Shown here piece after piece: positions 45,564 through 56,380 of a stretch of DNA of 64,000 nucleotides. A program made the position numbers and the translations under genes. The DNA is from Rugamonas apoptosis. GTDB lineage: Bacteria > Pseudomonadota > Gammaproteobacteria > Burkholderiales > Burkholderiaceae_D. The first letter of the stretch is position 1. The number at the start of each line of letters is the position of its first letter. The DNA lies in NCBI RefSeq assembly GCF_014042355.1, contig NZ_JACEZU010000006.1, forward strand, positions 186,001 to 250,000. Reading direction: 5' to 3'. A model generated the notes under the pieces. The model saw only the letters and a program-made list of their open reading frames with translations. It did not search any database and was not told the DNA's origin.

Positions 45564-46724
45564 TTAGGAAGGGCGGGTGCTGGTAGGGAAAGGCCATGCG
45601 GCGGCTGGCGCCACCACCGTTTTCACGGCAGGTGCGGCAGGTGCGGCAGGTGCTGCCGGAGTGGCGGCTGGCTTGGCGGCAGCTTTAGGCGCGGCGGCTT
45701 TCTTCGGCGCGGCCTTCTTGGCGGCTGGCTTGGCTGCTGCTGGCGCGGCGGCTGCCGGTGCGGCTGCTGGCGCGGCGGCCGGTGCTGCGGCGGCCGGTGC
45801 TGCCGGTGCTGCTGCGGCGGCTACTGGCTTGGCGGCTGGCTTGGCGGCGGCTTTTTTCGCTACAGGCTTGGCGGCTGGTTTGGCCGCAGCCTTAACTGGC
45901 TTTTTTGCTGCTGGCTTAGCCGCGGCCTTTGCAGCCGGTTTGGCTGCCGCTTTTACCGCTGGTTTTTTGGCGACAGCTTTTTTGGCTGCTGGCTTGGCTG
46001 CTGCTTTAGCGGCTGGCTTGGCGGCTGCTTTGGCGGCTGGCTTGGCAGCGGCTTTCGCGGCTGGCTTGGCGGCGGCTTTCTTGGCGGCCGGTTTGGCGGC
46101 GGCTTTCTTCGCTACCGGCTTGGCGGCTGCCTTGGCGGCTGGCTTGGCGGCGGCTTTCTTGGCGGCTGGCTTGGCGGCAGCTTTTTTCGCTGCTGGCTTG
46201 GCTGCCACTTTGGCTTTGGCTGCTGGCTTGGCTGCTGCTTTCGCTTTCACGGCTGGCTTGGCGGCGGCTTTCTTGGCGGCTGGCTTGGCGGCCACTTTGG
46301 CCTTGGCTGCTGGCTTGGCCGCTGCTTTGGCTTTCACTGCCGGCTTGGCTGCTGCTTTTGCTGCTGGCTTGGCGGCCGCTTTTTTCACGGCTGGCTTGGC
46401 GGCGGCTTTGGCGACTGGCTTGGCGGCGGCTTTTTTCGCCACTGGCTTGGCTGCTGCTTTGGCTTTCACCGCTGGCTTGGCGGCGGCTTTCTTCACGGCT
46501 GGCTTGGCAGCGGCTTTAGCGGCTGGCTTGGCGGCGGCTTTGGCGGCTGGTTTGGCGGCGGCTTTGGCTACTGGTTTAGCGGCGGCTTTTTTCACTGCAG
46601 GTTTAGCGGCGGCTTTGGCGGCTGGCTTGGCAGCGGCTTTGGCTGCGACTGCCGGCTTCTTGGCCGCAGGAGCAGCCTTGGCGGCTGGTTTCTTTACTTC
46701 GGATTTCTTAGCGGCTGTTGCCAT
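45564..46724 (-). CDS. histone H1-like Ala/Lys/Pro-repeat DNA-binding protein
   Basis: This 386-residue protein is almost entirely Ala, Lys, Pro and Val. Residues about 5-290 are imperfect repeats of AAKPAAKKAAAKPAVK, resembling eukaryotic histone H1 tails, Pseudomonas AlgP and Bordetella H1-like proteins, which bind DNA non-specifically. Residues about 290-370 become Ala/Pro-rich with few Lys, and the C-terminus is a non-repetitive APAAAWPFPTSTRPS. It should be highly basic and disordered and probably compacts the nucleoid; regulation of exopolysaccharide is only an analogy with AlgP. An AAGGAG precedes the ATG. The gene has its own terminator. Long open frames on the opposite strand are side effects of the repeat. 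Confidence 0.9.
   Translation of the reverse strand: MATAAKKSEVKKPAAKAAPAAKKPAVAAKAAAKPAAKAAAKPAVKKAAAKPVAKAAAKPAAKAAAKPAAKAAAKPAVKKAAAKPAVKAKAAAKPVAKKAAAKPVAKAAAKPAVKKAAAKPAAKAAAKPAVKAKAAAKPAAKAKVAAKPAAKKAAAKPAVKAKAAAKPAAKAKVAAKPAAKKAAAKPAAKKAAAKPAAKAAAKPVAKKAAAKPAAKKAAAKPAAKAAAKPAAKAAAKPAAKAAAKPAAKKAVAKKPAVKAAAKPAAKAAAKPAAKKPVKAAAKPAAKPVAKKAAAKPAAKPVAAAAAPAAPAAAAPAAAPAAAPAAAAPAAAKPAAKKAAPKKAAAPKAAAKPAATPAAPAAPAAPAVKTVVAPAAAWPFPTSTRPS
45846..46680. repeat. degenerate 12-45 bp repeats within the histone-like gene
   Basis: The unit GCGGCTGGCTTGGC (reverse complement GCCAAGCCAGCCGC) recurs dozens of times with codon-level variation, encoding AAKPA blocks. Such a tract is prone to recombination and to assembly collapse, so the copy number in other strains may differ. 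Confidence 0.85.
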
Positions 46725-46806
46725 TTTTGTTCTCCTTCATCTGGGATGGGAAAAATTCACGCACAAGATTAAAACCCGTCCGGCCCCGGATTGGGCCAGG
46801 CGAATT

Positions 46807-46842
46807 ATTCATCGGCGCAAACTACGGTTTGCGCTAATGAAT
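46807..46842. promoter_or_regulatory. inverted repeat upstream of the histone-like gene
   Basis: ATTCAT-(2)-GCGCAAAC-TACG-GTTTGCGC-(2)-ATGAAT forms a nearly perfect 36-nt dyad, 83-118 nt before the histone-like ATG. There is no U-tract, so an operator or leader structure is more likely than a terminator. No regulator is identified. Confidence 0.5.
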
Positions 46843-47024
46843 TCGGCACCAGCTGAACTGCTGCAAATCCTCACGATTGCAGCGCTTCAGCCATCGACAC
46901 AGCACACCGCCCATCAACGGTCGGCGCCTGCGTCCAAATCTTGTTGCGACATCTTCGGTGTGTCGGGCGTATGCTCAGCACCGTTAACCTCCGTCGCAGC
47001 CACAACACGTTTTATTTTTCAAAG

Positions 47025-47062
47025 AAAAAACCGCCCAACCTGAACTCAATCAGGCAAGGCGG
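47025..47062 (-). terminator. terminator-like hairpin in the gene-free region
   Basis: CCGCC and CCTGA arms pair with TCAGG and GGCGG across a 3-nt internal loop, followed on the minus strand by TTTTTTCTTT. It would stop minus-strand transcription entering from above 47063 before the histone-like gene. Confidence 0.7.
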
Positions 47063-47666
47063 TCGAAAAAAAACGGTGTGGTCTTGTGCATATCCGTGCG
47101 AATCTGTGTCCCATTTTTTCGATCTTCGGCGGCATCGTCGCGGCATCGCGCGGCTTCTTCTTCCACGCTTTCGCTAGCACGCCTTTTCAATCTCGTAAAG
47201 TACACGAAAACCTTGTCGGTGCGCAACAGGCGCGCAAGGATTTCGCCAGCTTTTTTTACAGGATAGGCGCCACAACTCGCATGCGCTTGCCAATTCGCAG
47301 TCGCCGCGCGCGGCGGCGGTACGCACGCATGACGCTTCGGTGGCCACAAAGGTCCGCACGCGGGCGCGACTCACAACTCATCGACTTCAAACCAACCCTT
47401 ATGCCAATTGGGTGTCTGCGTTTTCGACTGCGCCGGTCGGAATTGACGGCGCGCGCTGTGGCGCTTCGACTGCGCGCGAAGCTGGTGCTTCACACTGTTT
47501 TTAAATTCGTCGCGATTATGAGACACAGTTCGGCGCTTGGCAAGGACAATGCGGCAGCGGTGCGCGCGAGCGCGCGCATGCGGGGTGCGGCGCAACTCAA
47601 CGTCGCGCCACCGCTTGCAGTCGCGCGCCCATTTTTGGCCGGCCGGAAAACGGCGCCGGAAAGAAA

Positions 47667-47695
47667 AAGGCCAGACGAAAAATTCGTCTGGCCTT
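47667..47695 (-). terminator. terminator of nrdAB
   Basis: A perfect 13-bp stem (AAGGCCAGACGAA / TTCGTCTGGCCTT) with a 3-nt loop is followed on the minus strand by TTTTTCTTT. It lies about 50 nt beyond the nrdB stop. Confidence 0.93.
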
Positions 47696-47743
47696 GTCGA
47701 TCACCATCGCCGCACGCGGCGATGGTGACAGCGTGGGAAAAGC

Positions 47744-48856
47744 TTAATCCCAGTTCAGCGCGCCGCCGGTCTGGTATTCGGTGACGCGGGTCTCGAAGAA
47801 GTTGCGCTCCTTCTTCAGGTCGATCATCTCGCTCATCCAAGGGAACGGATTCTCTTCCTGGTCGAACAGCTGCTCCAGGCCGATCTGCTGCGCGCGGCGG
47901 TTGGCGATGAAGCGCAGGTAGCCCTTGAACATGGGGGCGTTCAGACCCAGCACGCCGCGTGGCATGGTGTCTTCCGCGTAGGCGTATTCCAGGTCCACGG
48001 CCTTCAGGAACAGGTTCTTGATCTCTTCCTTGAAAGCCGGGGTCCACAGCAGCGGATTTTCCATCTTGATGGTGTTGATCAGGTCGATGCCGAAGTTGCA
48101 GTGCATGGACTCGTCGCGCAGGATGTACTGGTACTGCTCGGCGGCGCCCATCATCTTGTTCTGGCGGCCCAGCGCCAGGATCTGGGTGAAGCCGACGTAG
48201 AAGAACAGGCCTTCCATCAGGCAGGCGAACACGATCAGCGACTTGAGCAGGACCTGGTCGCTTTCCACGGTGCCGGTGGTGAACGCGGGGTCGGTCAGGT
48301 TGTTGATGAACGGGATCAGGAATTCATCCTTGTCGCGGATCGACTTGATCTCGTTGTAGGCGTTGAAGATCTCGCCCTCGTCCAGGCCCAGCGACTCGAC
48401 GATGTACTGGTAGGCGTGGGTGTGGATGGCTTCCTCGAACGCCTGGCGCAGCAGGTACTGGCGGCACTCGGGGGCCGTGATGTGGCGGTAGGTGCCCAGC
48501 ACGATGTTGTTGGCGGCCAGCGAGTCGGCCGTGACAAAAAAGCCCAGGTTGCGCTTGACCAGGCGGCGCTCGTCTTCCGTCAGGCCGTTGGGGTTCTTCC
48601 ACAGCTCGATATCGCGCTGCATGTTCACTTCCTGCGGCATCCAGTGGTTGGCGCAACCGGCCAGGTACTTGTCCCAGGCCCATTTGTATTTGAACGGAAC
48701 CAGCTGGTTGACGTCCGTTTTGCCGTTGATGATGCGTTTATCGTCGGCGTTCACGCGCAGCGCCACTTGCTCGGCGCTCGCTTCGCCGTTCAGCACGGCT
48801 TGGTTGACTGCTTGCGGTACCGCCGGAGCGGCTTCTTCGTCCCAGGACAGCGACAT
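47744..48856 (-). CDS. nrdB: ribonucleotide reductase class I beta subunit
   Basis: NrdB houses the diiron centre and tyrosyl radical that start reduction of ribonucleoside diphosphates in NrdA. The start [15 protein letters not shown] is preceded by AGAAGGA; an upstream in-frame extension of 74 residues overlaps the nrdA end and is rejected. Iron ligands appear as Asp111 in [10 protein letters not shown], then Glu142 and His145 in [11 protein letters not shown], with Tyr149 placed as the radical Tyr122 of E. coli. [14 protein letters not shown] supplies the later Glu and His ligands. The protein is 370 residues, and it lies 76 nt downstream of nrdA. Confidence 0.96.
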   Translation of the reverse strand: MSLSWDEEAAPAVPQAVNQAVLNGEASAEQVALRVNADDKRIINGKTDVNQLVPFKYKWAWDKYLAGCANHWMPQEVNMQRDIELWKNPNGLTEDERRLVKRNLGFFVTADSLAANNIVLGTYRHITAPECRQYLLRQAFEEAIHTHAYQYIVESLGLDEGEIFNAYNEIKSIRDKDEFLIPFINNLTDPAFTTGTVESDQVLLKSLIVFACLMEGLFFYVGFTQILALGRQNKMMGAAEQYQYILRDESMHCNFGIDLINTIKMENPLLWTPAFKEEIKNLFLKAVDLEYAYAEDTMPRGVLGLNAPMFKGYLRFIANRRAQQIGLEQLFDQEENPFPWMSEMIDLKKERNFFETRVTEYQTGGALNWD

Positions 48857-48932
48857 GGTGTGTTCCTTCTGAATTCGATATAAACAGAACCGCCCGGCGG
48901 GCCGGGACGGTTCACTCTTGATTAGTATGCGC

Positions 48933-51848
48933 TTATTGGCAGGCTTCGCATTCCTCGAAACCGTCGTCGCCCGGACGCAGGTAGCAGGCGGCGCCGTCGG
49001 CCACCGGCGCGGCCGCCGCTGCTGGCGCGGCCGCAGCCATAGCGCTGGCCGACATGCCGCCGTCCACCGCCACCGCATTCAGGGCGCCGGTCTTGGAGGT
49101 CGACTTCTCCATGTGGGTGGCGGCGATGGTGCGCAGGTAGTAGGTGGTCTTCAGGCCACGCAGCCAGGCCAGCTTGTAGGTCTCGTCCAGCTTCTTGCCC
49201 GAGGCGCCGGCCATGTAGATGTTCAGCGACTGGGCCTGGTCGATCCACTTCTGGCGACGCGAGGCCGCTTCCACCAGCCAGCTTGGCGACACTTCGAACG
49301 CGGTTGCATAAATGTCACGCAAGTCTTGCGGGATGCGGTCGATCTTGGTCAGCGAGCCGTCGAAGTACTTCAGGTCGGCGATCATGACCTCATCCCACAG
49401 GTCGCGCGCCTTCAGGTCGCGCACCAGATAGGCGTTGATCTCGGTGAACTCGCCCGACAGGTTGGACTTCACGTACAGGTTCTGGAAGGTCGGTTCGATG
49501 CAGGCCGACACGCCGATGATGTTGGAAATGGTGGCCGTCGGGGCGATCGCCACGCAGTTCGAGTTACGCATGCCGAACTGCTTGATGCGGGCGCGCACCG
49601 GGGCCCAGTCCATGGCGGCCGAACCATCCACTTCCAGATAGCCGCCGCGCTCCTCGGCCAGCAGCTTGACGGAATCCTGCGGCAGGATGCCGCGATCCCA
49701 CAGCGAACCCTTGTACGAGGCGTAGTGGCCGCGTTCCTCGGCCAGCTCGGTCGAGGCCAGGTAGGCGTAGTAGCACACCGCTTCCATCGAGGTGTCGGCG
49801 AACTGCACCGCTTCCATCGACGAGTAAGGCACACGCATCATGTGCAGGCAGTCCTGGAAGCCCATCACGCCCAGGCCGACCGGACGGTGGCGCATATTGG
49901 CGTTGCGGGCCTTGTCGACGGCGTAGTAGTTGATATCGATCACGTTATCGAGCATGCGCATGGCCGTGCGGATGGTCTTTTGCAGCTTGACGTGGTCGAG
50001 CTTGCCCTCTTTCATGTGGGCCGGCATGTTGACCGAACCCAGGTTGCAGACCGCGATCTCGTCCGGACCGGTGTTCAGGGTGATCTCCGTGCACAGGTTG
50101 GAGCTGTGCACCACGCCCACGTGCGACTGCGGCGAACGGATGTTGCATGGGTCCTTGAAAGTGATCCATGGGTGGCCCGTTTCGAACAGCATGGACAGCA
50201 TCTTGCGCCACAGGTCCAGCGCCGCGATCTTCTTGCAGACGCGGATTTCGCCGGCGGCCGCCTTGGCTTCGTAGCCCAGGTAGGCTTGCTCGAAGGCCTT
50301 GCCCACCTTGTCGTGCAGGTCGGGGCAGTCGGATGGCGAGAACAGGGTCCAGTCGCCCTTTTCCATCACGCGCTTCATGAACAGGTCGGGAATCCAGTTG
50401 GCCGTGTTCATGTCGTGGGTGCGGCGGCGGTCGTCGCCCGTGTTCTTGCGCAGGTCGAGGAATTCCTCGATGTCCATGTGCCAGGTTTCCAGGTAGGCGC
50501 ACACGGCGCCCTTGCGCTTGCCGCCCTGGTTCACGGCCACGGCCGTGTCGTTGACCACTTTCAGGAACGGCACCACGCCTTGCGATTTGCCGTTGGTGCC
50601 CTTGATGTGGGCGCCCAGCGCGCGCACCGGGGTCCAGTCGTTGCCCAGGCCGCCGGCGAACTTGGCCAGCAGCGCGTTTTCCTTGATGGCGTCGTAGATG
50701 CCTTCCAGGTCGTCCGACACGGTGGTCAGGTAGCACGACGACAGTTGCGAACGCAGCGTGCCCGAGTTGAACAGGGTCGGCGTGGAGCTCATGAAGTCGA
50801 ACGACGACAGCAGGTGGTAGAACTCGATGGCGCGCGCTTCGCGGTCCTGCTCGTTCAGGGCCAGGCCCATCGCCACGCGCATGTAGAACGCCTGCGGCAT
50901 TTCGATGCGCACATCGCGCACGTGCAGGAAGTAACGGTCATACAGGGTTTGCAGGCCGATGTAGCCGAACTGCAGGTCGCGGTCGGCCACCAGGGCCTTG
51001 GCCAGGCGGGCCAGGTCGAACTCGGCCAGTTTCGGGTCCAGCAGCTCGGCGGCGATACCCTTGGCCACATATTGGGGAAAGTAGCTGACGTAGGCGGCGG
51101 CGGCGCCGGCTTGCGCCACTTCCTGGCCGAACACTTCCTTGCGGATGGTGTGCAGCAGGATGCGGGCCGTCACTTGCGAGTAGGCCGGGTCTTTTTCCAT
51201 CAGCGCGCGGGCGGCCAGGATGGCGGACTTGTGCAGCTCTTCGACGGGCACGCCGTCGTACAGGTTCTTGACGGTTTCGGCCAGGATGGCGTCCGCGTCC
51301 ACATGCTTTTCCAGGCCGATGCAGGCAGCGTTGATCAGGCCGGAGACCTGGTCCATGTCCAGCAGGCGGCGCGCGCCGTTTTCCGTCACGTGGATCTGGG
51401 GCGCGGCCACCTTGGAGGCGCCGGCGGCCTCTTTCTGCAGGCGGCGCTCTTCCATGTGCTTGGCGCGGTACAGCACGTAGGCGCGGGCCACGTCATGTTC
51501 GCCCGAACGCATCAACGACAATTCCACCTGATCCTGCACATCCTCGATGTGGAAGGTGCCGCCGGACGGCTGGCGGCGCACCAGCGCGGCCACCACGGCG
51601 GCCGTCAGCTGTTCCACCAGGTCGCGGATGCGGGCCGAAGCGGCGCCCTGGCCGCCATTGACGGCCAGGAAGGCCTTGGTCATGGCGATGGCGATCTTGG
51701 ACGGCTCGAACGCGACCACGGCGCCGTTACGGCGGATGATGCGGTAGTCGCCCAACGCCGCCGCTGCCGTGGCCTGGCCGCCAGCGATACCCGCGGTCGC
51801 TGCTGGCACCAGCGCAGGTTGGATGGAAGTGTCTTGAGTAGATTGCAT
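48933..51848 (-). CDS. nrdA: ribonucleotide reductase class I alpha subunit
   Basis: NrdA reduces ribonucleoside diphosphates to deoxyribonucleotides. The 971-residue protein has an N-terminal extension, an ATP-cone allosteric domain ([29 protein letters not shown], about 32-60), and a catalytic barrel with [23 protein letters not shown] (active-site Asn and Cys) and [17 protein letters not shown]. The C-terminal tail ends FEECEACQ, with the CxxC redox pair that accepts electrons from thioredoxin or glutaredoxin. GGGGAGC precedes the ATG. An NrdR-type promoter region lies about 210 nt upstream. The length exceeds that of E. coli NrdA (761) through extensions at both ends. Confidence 0.97.
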   Translation of the reverse strand: MQSTQDTSIQPALVPAATAGIAGGQATAAAALGDYRIIRRNGAVVAFEPSKIAIAMTKAFLAVNGGQGAASARIRDLVEQLTAAVVAALVRRQPSGGTFHIEDVQDQVELSLMRSGEHDVARAYVLYRAKHMEERRLQKEAAGASKVAAPQIHVTENGARRLLDMDQVSGLINAACIGLEKHVDADAILAETVKNLYDGVPVEELHKSAILAARALMEKDPAYSQVTARILLHTIRKEVFGQEVAQAGAAAAYVSYFPQYVAKGIAAELLDPKLAEFDLARLAKALVADRDLQFGYIGLQTLYDRYFLHVRDVRIEMPQAFYMRVAMGLALNEQDREARAIEFYHLLSSFDFMSSTPTLFNSGTLRSQLSSCYLTTVSDDLEGIYDAIKENALLAKFAGGLGNDWTPVRALGAHIKGTNGKSQGVVPFLKVVNDTAVAVNQGGKRKGAVCAYLETWHMDIEEFLDLRKNTGDDRRRTHDMNTANWIPDLFMKRVMEKGDWTLFSPSDCPDLHDKVGKAFEQAYLGYEAKAAAGEIRVCKKIAALDLWRKMLSMLFETGHPWITFKDPCNIRSPQSHVGVVHSSNLCTEITLNTGPDEIAVCNLGSVNMPAHMKEGKLDHVKLQKTIRTAMRMLDNVIDINYYAVDKARNANMRHRPVGLGVMGFQDCLHMMRVPYSSMEAVQFADTSMEAVCYYAYLASTELAEERGHYASYKGSLWDRGILPQDSVKLLAEERGGYLEVDGSAAMDWAPVRARIKQFGMRNSNCVAIAPTATISNIIGVSACIEPTFQNLYVKSNLSGEFTEINAYLVRDLKARDLWDEVMIADLKYFDGSLTKIDRIPQDLRDIYATAFEVSPSWLVEAASRRQKWIDQAQSLNIYMAGASGKKLDETYKLAWLRGLKTTYYLRTIAATHMEKSTSKTGALNAVAVDGGMSASAMAAAAPAAAAAPVADGAACYLRPGDDGFEECEACQ

Positions 51849-52028
51849 TTAAGCTCCCCGATAACAGCGTGCAGTCGTAGCTGCGCGGCGTATGTTGTAT
51901 AAAAAAGGCCAAAATGAAGCGGCCAGCCTGATCCTACGGCTGGTGTTACAGCGACAAAAAGGGTGAATAAGGGTTCCTGATGCTGGTGGACCGAGGCCGA
52001 TACCGCTTGGAACCTGGAACATGAGATA

Positions 52029-52044
52029 CCACTACATTTAGTGA
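52029..52044. promoter_or_regulatory. NrdR-box-like palindrome 1
   Basis: CCACTACATTTAGTGA matches the NrdR consensus acaCwAtATaTwGtgt at almost all strongly conserved positions, with the CACTA/TAGTG half-site symmetry. It lies just downstream of the predicted nrdA transcription start. Confidence 0.75.
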
Positions 52045-52059
52045 ATCGGCTTATTCGAT

Positions 52060-52075
52060 ACACTGATTGTAGTGG
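52060..52075. promoter_or_regulatory. NrdR-box-like palindrome 2
   Basis: ACACTGATTGTAGTGG matches the outer NrdR half-sites (ACACT and TAGTG) but is looser in the centre. Its start is 31 bp from that of box 1, close to three helical turns, as in known tandem NrdR boxes. It covers the -10 of the nrdA promoter. Confidence 0.7.
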
Positions 52076-52094
52076 TCAGCATGGGGCAAGACAA
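52066..52094 (-). promoter_or_regulatory. sigma-70 promoter of nrdAB
   Basis: On the minus strand, TTGTCT (52089-52094), a 17-bp spacer and TACAAT (52066-52071) form a good sigma-70 promoter. Transcription would start near 52058, giving a leader of about 210 nt before nrdA. Confidence 0.7.
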
Positions 52095-52115
52095 GTGGAA
52101 ATTTTTTATTTCAGA

Positions 52116-52762
52116 TCAATTTTTCGGTTGACTTTCCGGAACGCCTACAGGGAAGCGCAGTTGCCGGTAAGCAGGTACTAACCGCCCCTCCCCCGCTGCC
52201 TTTTCCTTCAGCAGACGGCCCCAGATTTCGATATACCTTTGCCAACTAAACAACGGTCCGGGGTCGGTCTTGCGGCCCGGCGCGATGTGTTCGTGGCCTT
52301 GCACATCGGTCAAGGGATAGCGTTCCTGCAGCGCCAGCGTCAACGCCGCCAGCGCCTCGTACTGGGCCGTTTCGAACGGCACCGTGTCGGTCCCCTCCAG
52401 CTCGATCCCGATCGAAAAATCGTTGCAGGCGGTCCGCCCCTGGAACGCCGACTTGCCCGCGTGCCAGGCCCGTGCGTCGCCGGCCACGTACTGGATCACG
52501 CGGCCGTCGCGCCGCACCAGGAAGTGGCTCGACACCTTCAAACCGCGCAGGTCCGCGAACGCGGGATCGGCATTATAGTCTACCCGGCCGGTAAACAAGT
52601 CGGACACGTGGGGCGTGCCGAATTGGCCCGCCGGCAGGCTGATGTTGTGGACCACCAGCAGCGTGACGGCGGCACCGTCCGGGCGCGCGTCCGCATGGGG
52701 CGAGTCGTAGCGCAGCACGTCGTGGCACCAGCCGTCCGCGCCCACGTCGAAGCGGGCCGCCA

Positions 52763-52763
<1 letters not shown>
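52116..52763 (-). CDS. ampD: 1,6-anhydro-N-acetylmuramyl-L-alanine amidase
   Basis: AmpD cleaves the peptide from anhydro-muropeptides in the cytoplasm during peptidoglycan recycling, and in many bacteria its loss derepresses AmpC beta-lactamase. The 215-residue protein has the amidase_2 zinc ligands: His in LLVVHNISLP, and His and Asp in QGHEHIAPGRKTDPGPLF. SIGIELEGTD is also typical. No signal peptide is present, in line with a cytoplasmic enzyme. The ATG overlaps the pilR stop (TGATG) and is preceded by GGAGG. Mpl, the next enzyme in recycling, is also in this window. Confidence 0.94.
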
Positions 52764-54361
<1,598 letters not shown>

Positions 54362-54391
54362 GAAACTGCCTTTCAAATGAGGCGACCTGGC

Positions 54392-56101
54392 TTACACGCC
54401 CGCCGACAGCGCAGGCGCGGCGGCCGGCCGGGCGAAAGTGATCACAAACCGCCCGCTGGAACGGCGCACGCCGTCCGGGCCGGGCGCCGGCTCGAACCGG
54501 TATTCATAGTCCAGCATTGCTTCGTTATTCAAACACAATTCGCGCGCCAGATATAGTCCCAATCCCGTGCCCTTGCTGGAGGTGGTGTAGAACGGCTCGA
54601 ACAAATGGGCCCGCACTTCGGGCGAGATACCGGGGCCGTCGTCCTGCACGTGCAGTTCCATGCGGCGCGCACGGCCCGTCACCAGCGTCAGGCGGATGCT
54701 GGCCGGCGCCCCGCTGGCGTAGCGCACGGCGTTATTGAGCAGGTTAAGCACCACTTCGCGCAGGTGCAGGCTGTCGAAGCGCACCAGCGTGCCGGGCGTG
54801 GCCGCCAGCGCCAGCACGTCGCCGGGCAAGCCGTGGGTTTCGTCGAATTCAGTCTTGAGCTCGGCCAGGAACTGGTCCAGCGCCAGCGGTTCGCCGTGCG
54901 GCTGCACCTTGCGCGACAGCTGCAAAATGTCCTCCACCATGCGGTTGACCCGGCTCACATTGTCGCCCACGATCTTGAGCAGGCGCAGGTGCACGGCGCT
55001 GTCCAGGTCCTCGGCCAGCAGGGCCGTGGCGTGGCCGATGGCCGACAGCGGGTTGCGCACCTCGTGCGCGATGCTGGCCGTGAGCCGGCCCATGGAGGCC
55101 AGCTTGAGTTGCTGGGCCTGATTCTCGATGCCCGTCACGTCCTGCAGGAAGATCACGCTGCGCTCCGTGCCCAGGCCGTCCGTGTCCACTGCCGCGAAAC
55201 GGGCCTGCAAGTGGGCCGCCAGGTCAGGCCGGCCATGCCACACGGCCGGCCCGCCGTCCGGCGCCGGCTCGGCCGGCTTGATGGTGACGTAGGCCGTGCC
55301 GTGCGCGGGATCGGCCAGCCAGTCGTCATACGCTTGCGCCAGCGGCCGCAGGGTGGCCACGTCGCCCAGGCGCAAACGCAGTTCCGGCCCGGCCAGGCCC
55401 AGCATCTGCTGGGCGGCCGGATTGCCGGCGAATACCTGGCCATGCGGATCGACCACCAGGATGCCGTCGCCCACGTTGGCCATCACCAGCCGGTTCACGG
55501 CTTGCTGCACGCCGATCTCGATGCCCCGCTCGATGGCCAGTTCCTCCTGGCCGATCAGCCTGGCGGCCATGCGGTTGACCACCCACACGGCGGCGAAGAA
55601 GGCGGCGCCGTACAGGCCGGCCTGCAGCACCACCATGTCGCCTTCCATCAGCAGCATGCGCCAGCCGCTCTCGCCCAGCAGGAACAGCGTGACCAGCGAG
55701 GTACAGAACAGCGCCAGCACCAGCGGCGCCAGGATGGCGGTGCCGGCCAGCGGGAACAGGTAGAGGATGGCCAGCCCGCTGCGCACCCCGCCGGCGGCGA
55801 TGTAGAGCAGCGAGATGGTGGCCAGGTCGCAGGCGATCTGCGACATCAGTTGCAGCAGGAAGCGGCGCTGGACGTACAGCGTCATCAGGGCGAAGACCAG
55901 CGCCAGCAGCAAATAGCCCAGGCACACTTCGCCGTAGAAGAACTGGCCGGCGGCACGCAGGCCACGGCTGTCCACGCTCAGGTAGGCCAGCAGCACCAGC
56001 GCGATCACCACCCGCGTGGCGTTCAGCGTTTGCAGCGAGCGCCAGAAGGTGGCGCGGTTCGCGCGCGCATCAGCGGCCAGCGCTGGCAGGGAGGAGGTCA
56101 C
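54392..56101 (-). CDS. pilS: sensor histidine kinase of type IV pilus control
   Basis: PilS senses pilin levels in the inner membrane in Pseudomonas and phosphorylates PilR. The 569-residue protein has about six N-terminal membrane helices (residues 25-180), a PAS-like region (200-325), the phosphorylated His346 in SIAHEVRNPLSAIGHATALL, an N-box NLLNNAVRYASG and ATP lid motifs DDGPGIS and KGTGLGLYLAREL. The start is a GTG (56099-56101) 3 nt after the preceding stop, so it is probably coupled. It is followed by pilR, as in pseudomonads. Confidence 0.93.
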   Translation of the reverse strand: MTSSLPALAADARANRATFWRSLQTLNATRVVIALVLLAYLSVDSRGLRAAGQFFYGEVCLGYLLLALVFALMTLYVQRRFLLQLMSQIACDLATISLLYIAAGGVRSGLAILYLFPLAGTAILAPLVLALFCTSLVTLFLLGESGWRMLLMEGDMVVLQAGLYGAAFFAAVWVVNRMAARLIGQEELAIERGIEIGVQQAVNRLVMANVGDGILVVDPHGQVFAGNPAAQQMLGLAGPELRLRLGDVATLRPLAQAYDDWLADPAHGTAYVTIKPAEPAPDGGPAVWHGRPDLAAHLQARFAAVDTDGLGTERSVIFLQDVTGIENQAQQLKLASMGRLTASIAHEVRNPLSAIGHATALLAEDLDSAVHLRLLKIVGDNVSRVNRMVEDILQLSRKVQPHGEPLALDQFLAELKTEFDETHGLPGDVLALAATPGTLVRFDSLHLREVVLNLLNNAVRYASGAPASIRLTLVTGRARRMELHVQDDGPGISPEVRAHLFEPFYTTSSKGTGLGLYLARELCLNNEAMLDYEYRFEPAPGPDGVRRSSGRFVITFARPAAAPALSAGV

Positions 56102-56104
56102 TAC

Positions 56105-56380
56105 TCAGGCGGCCGGCAAGCTGGCGTGGGCGGCGCTGCAATAATCGCGGCCGCCGGCCTGCACCGTTTCCGAGGCCGGGTAATAGATGCCGCAGTGGGC
56201 GCAGCACAGCATGGTTTCCACCTCCGCGTTGGCGCGGCCGCGGGCGGCCGGGCGGGCGGCGGGACGCTCGGGCTGGCGTGGTTCAGGCGGACGCTGGCCG
56301 CCCTGCAGCTCGCGCAGCTTGCTGCGGATCGCGAACAGCACCAGGAACGCCAGCGCCAGCCAGAACAAAAGACGACTCAT
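56105..56380 (-). CDS. small membrane-anchored zinc-binding protein (PP0621-like)
   Basis: This 91-residue protein has an N-terminal membrane helix (LLFWLALAFLVLFAI), a Pro/Arg/Ala-rich linker and a C-terminal putative zinc site MLCCAHCGIYYPASETVQAGGRDYCSAAHA, with Cys and His arranged like a small treble-clef or ribbon. The function is unknown. The same type of protein sits between ypjD and pilS in other betaproteobacteria, as far as I recall. It overlaps the ypjD stop by 4 nt and precedes pilS by 3 nt, so it may be co-translated with the pilus sensor. Confidence 0.85.
   Translation of the reverse strand: MSRLLFWLALAFLVLFAIRSKLRELQGGQRPPEPRQPERPAARPAARGRANAEVETMLCCAHCGIYYPASETVQAGGRDYCSAAHASLPAA

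Larger units (their letters stand above)
46725..47743. other. 1-kb region without a convincing gene
   Basis: Between the histone-like gene and nrdB there is no open frame with the codon bias of the neighbours. Short frames on both strands are Arg-rich and poorly biased. The region holds an inverted repeat (46807-46842) upstream of the histone-like gene, a minus-strand terminator-like hairpin (47025-47062) and the nrdB terminator (47667-47695). The stretch 47063-47660 lies between two minus-strand terminators and may encode a small RNA or nothing. It is richer in CG alternations such as GCGCGCGAGCGCGCGC near 47562 than the flanking genes. Confidence 0.6.

Noticed and set aside
45516..47043. 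Two long plus-strand open frames (418 and 488 codons) opposite the histone-like gene
   Set aside because: They are antisense reads of the Ala/Lys/Pro repeat (Gly/Trp/Leu-rich and Ala/Gly/Leu-rich), stay open only because of the repeat, and lack a ribosome site or known domain.
47050..47349. Minus-strand open frame of 99 codons in the gene-free region
   Set aside because: It extends into the terminator-like hairpin, shows no family resemblance and lacks the local codon bias.
47086..47784. Plus-strand open frame of 232 codons in the gene-free region
   Set aside because: It is Arg/Ala-rich with poor codon bias, runs through the nrdB terminator into the end of nrdB, and has no convincing ribosome site.
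48918..51902. A 994-codon plus-strand open frame opposite nrdA
   Set aside because: It mirrors nrdA with shadow composition, whereas nrdA shows all catalytic motifs.
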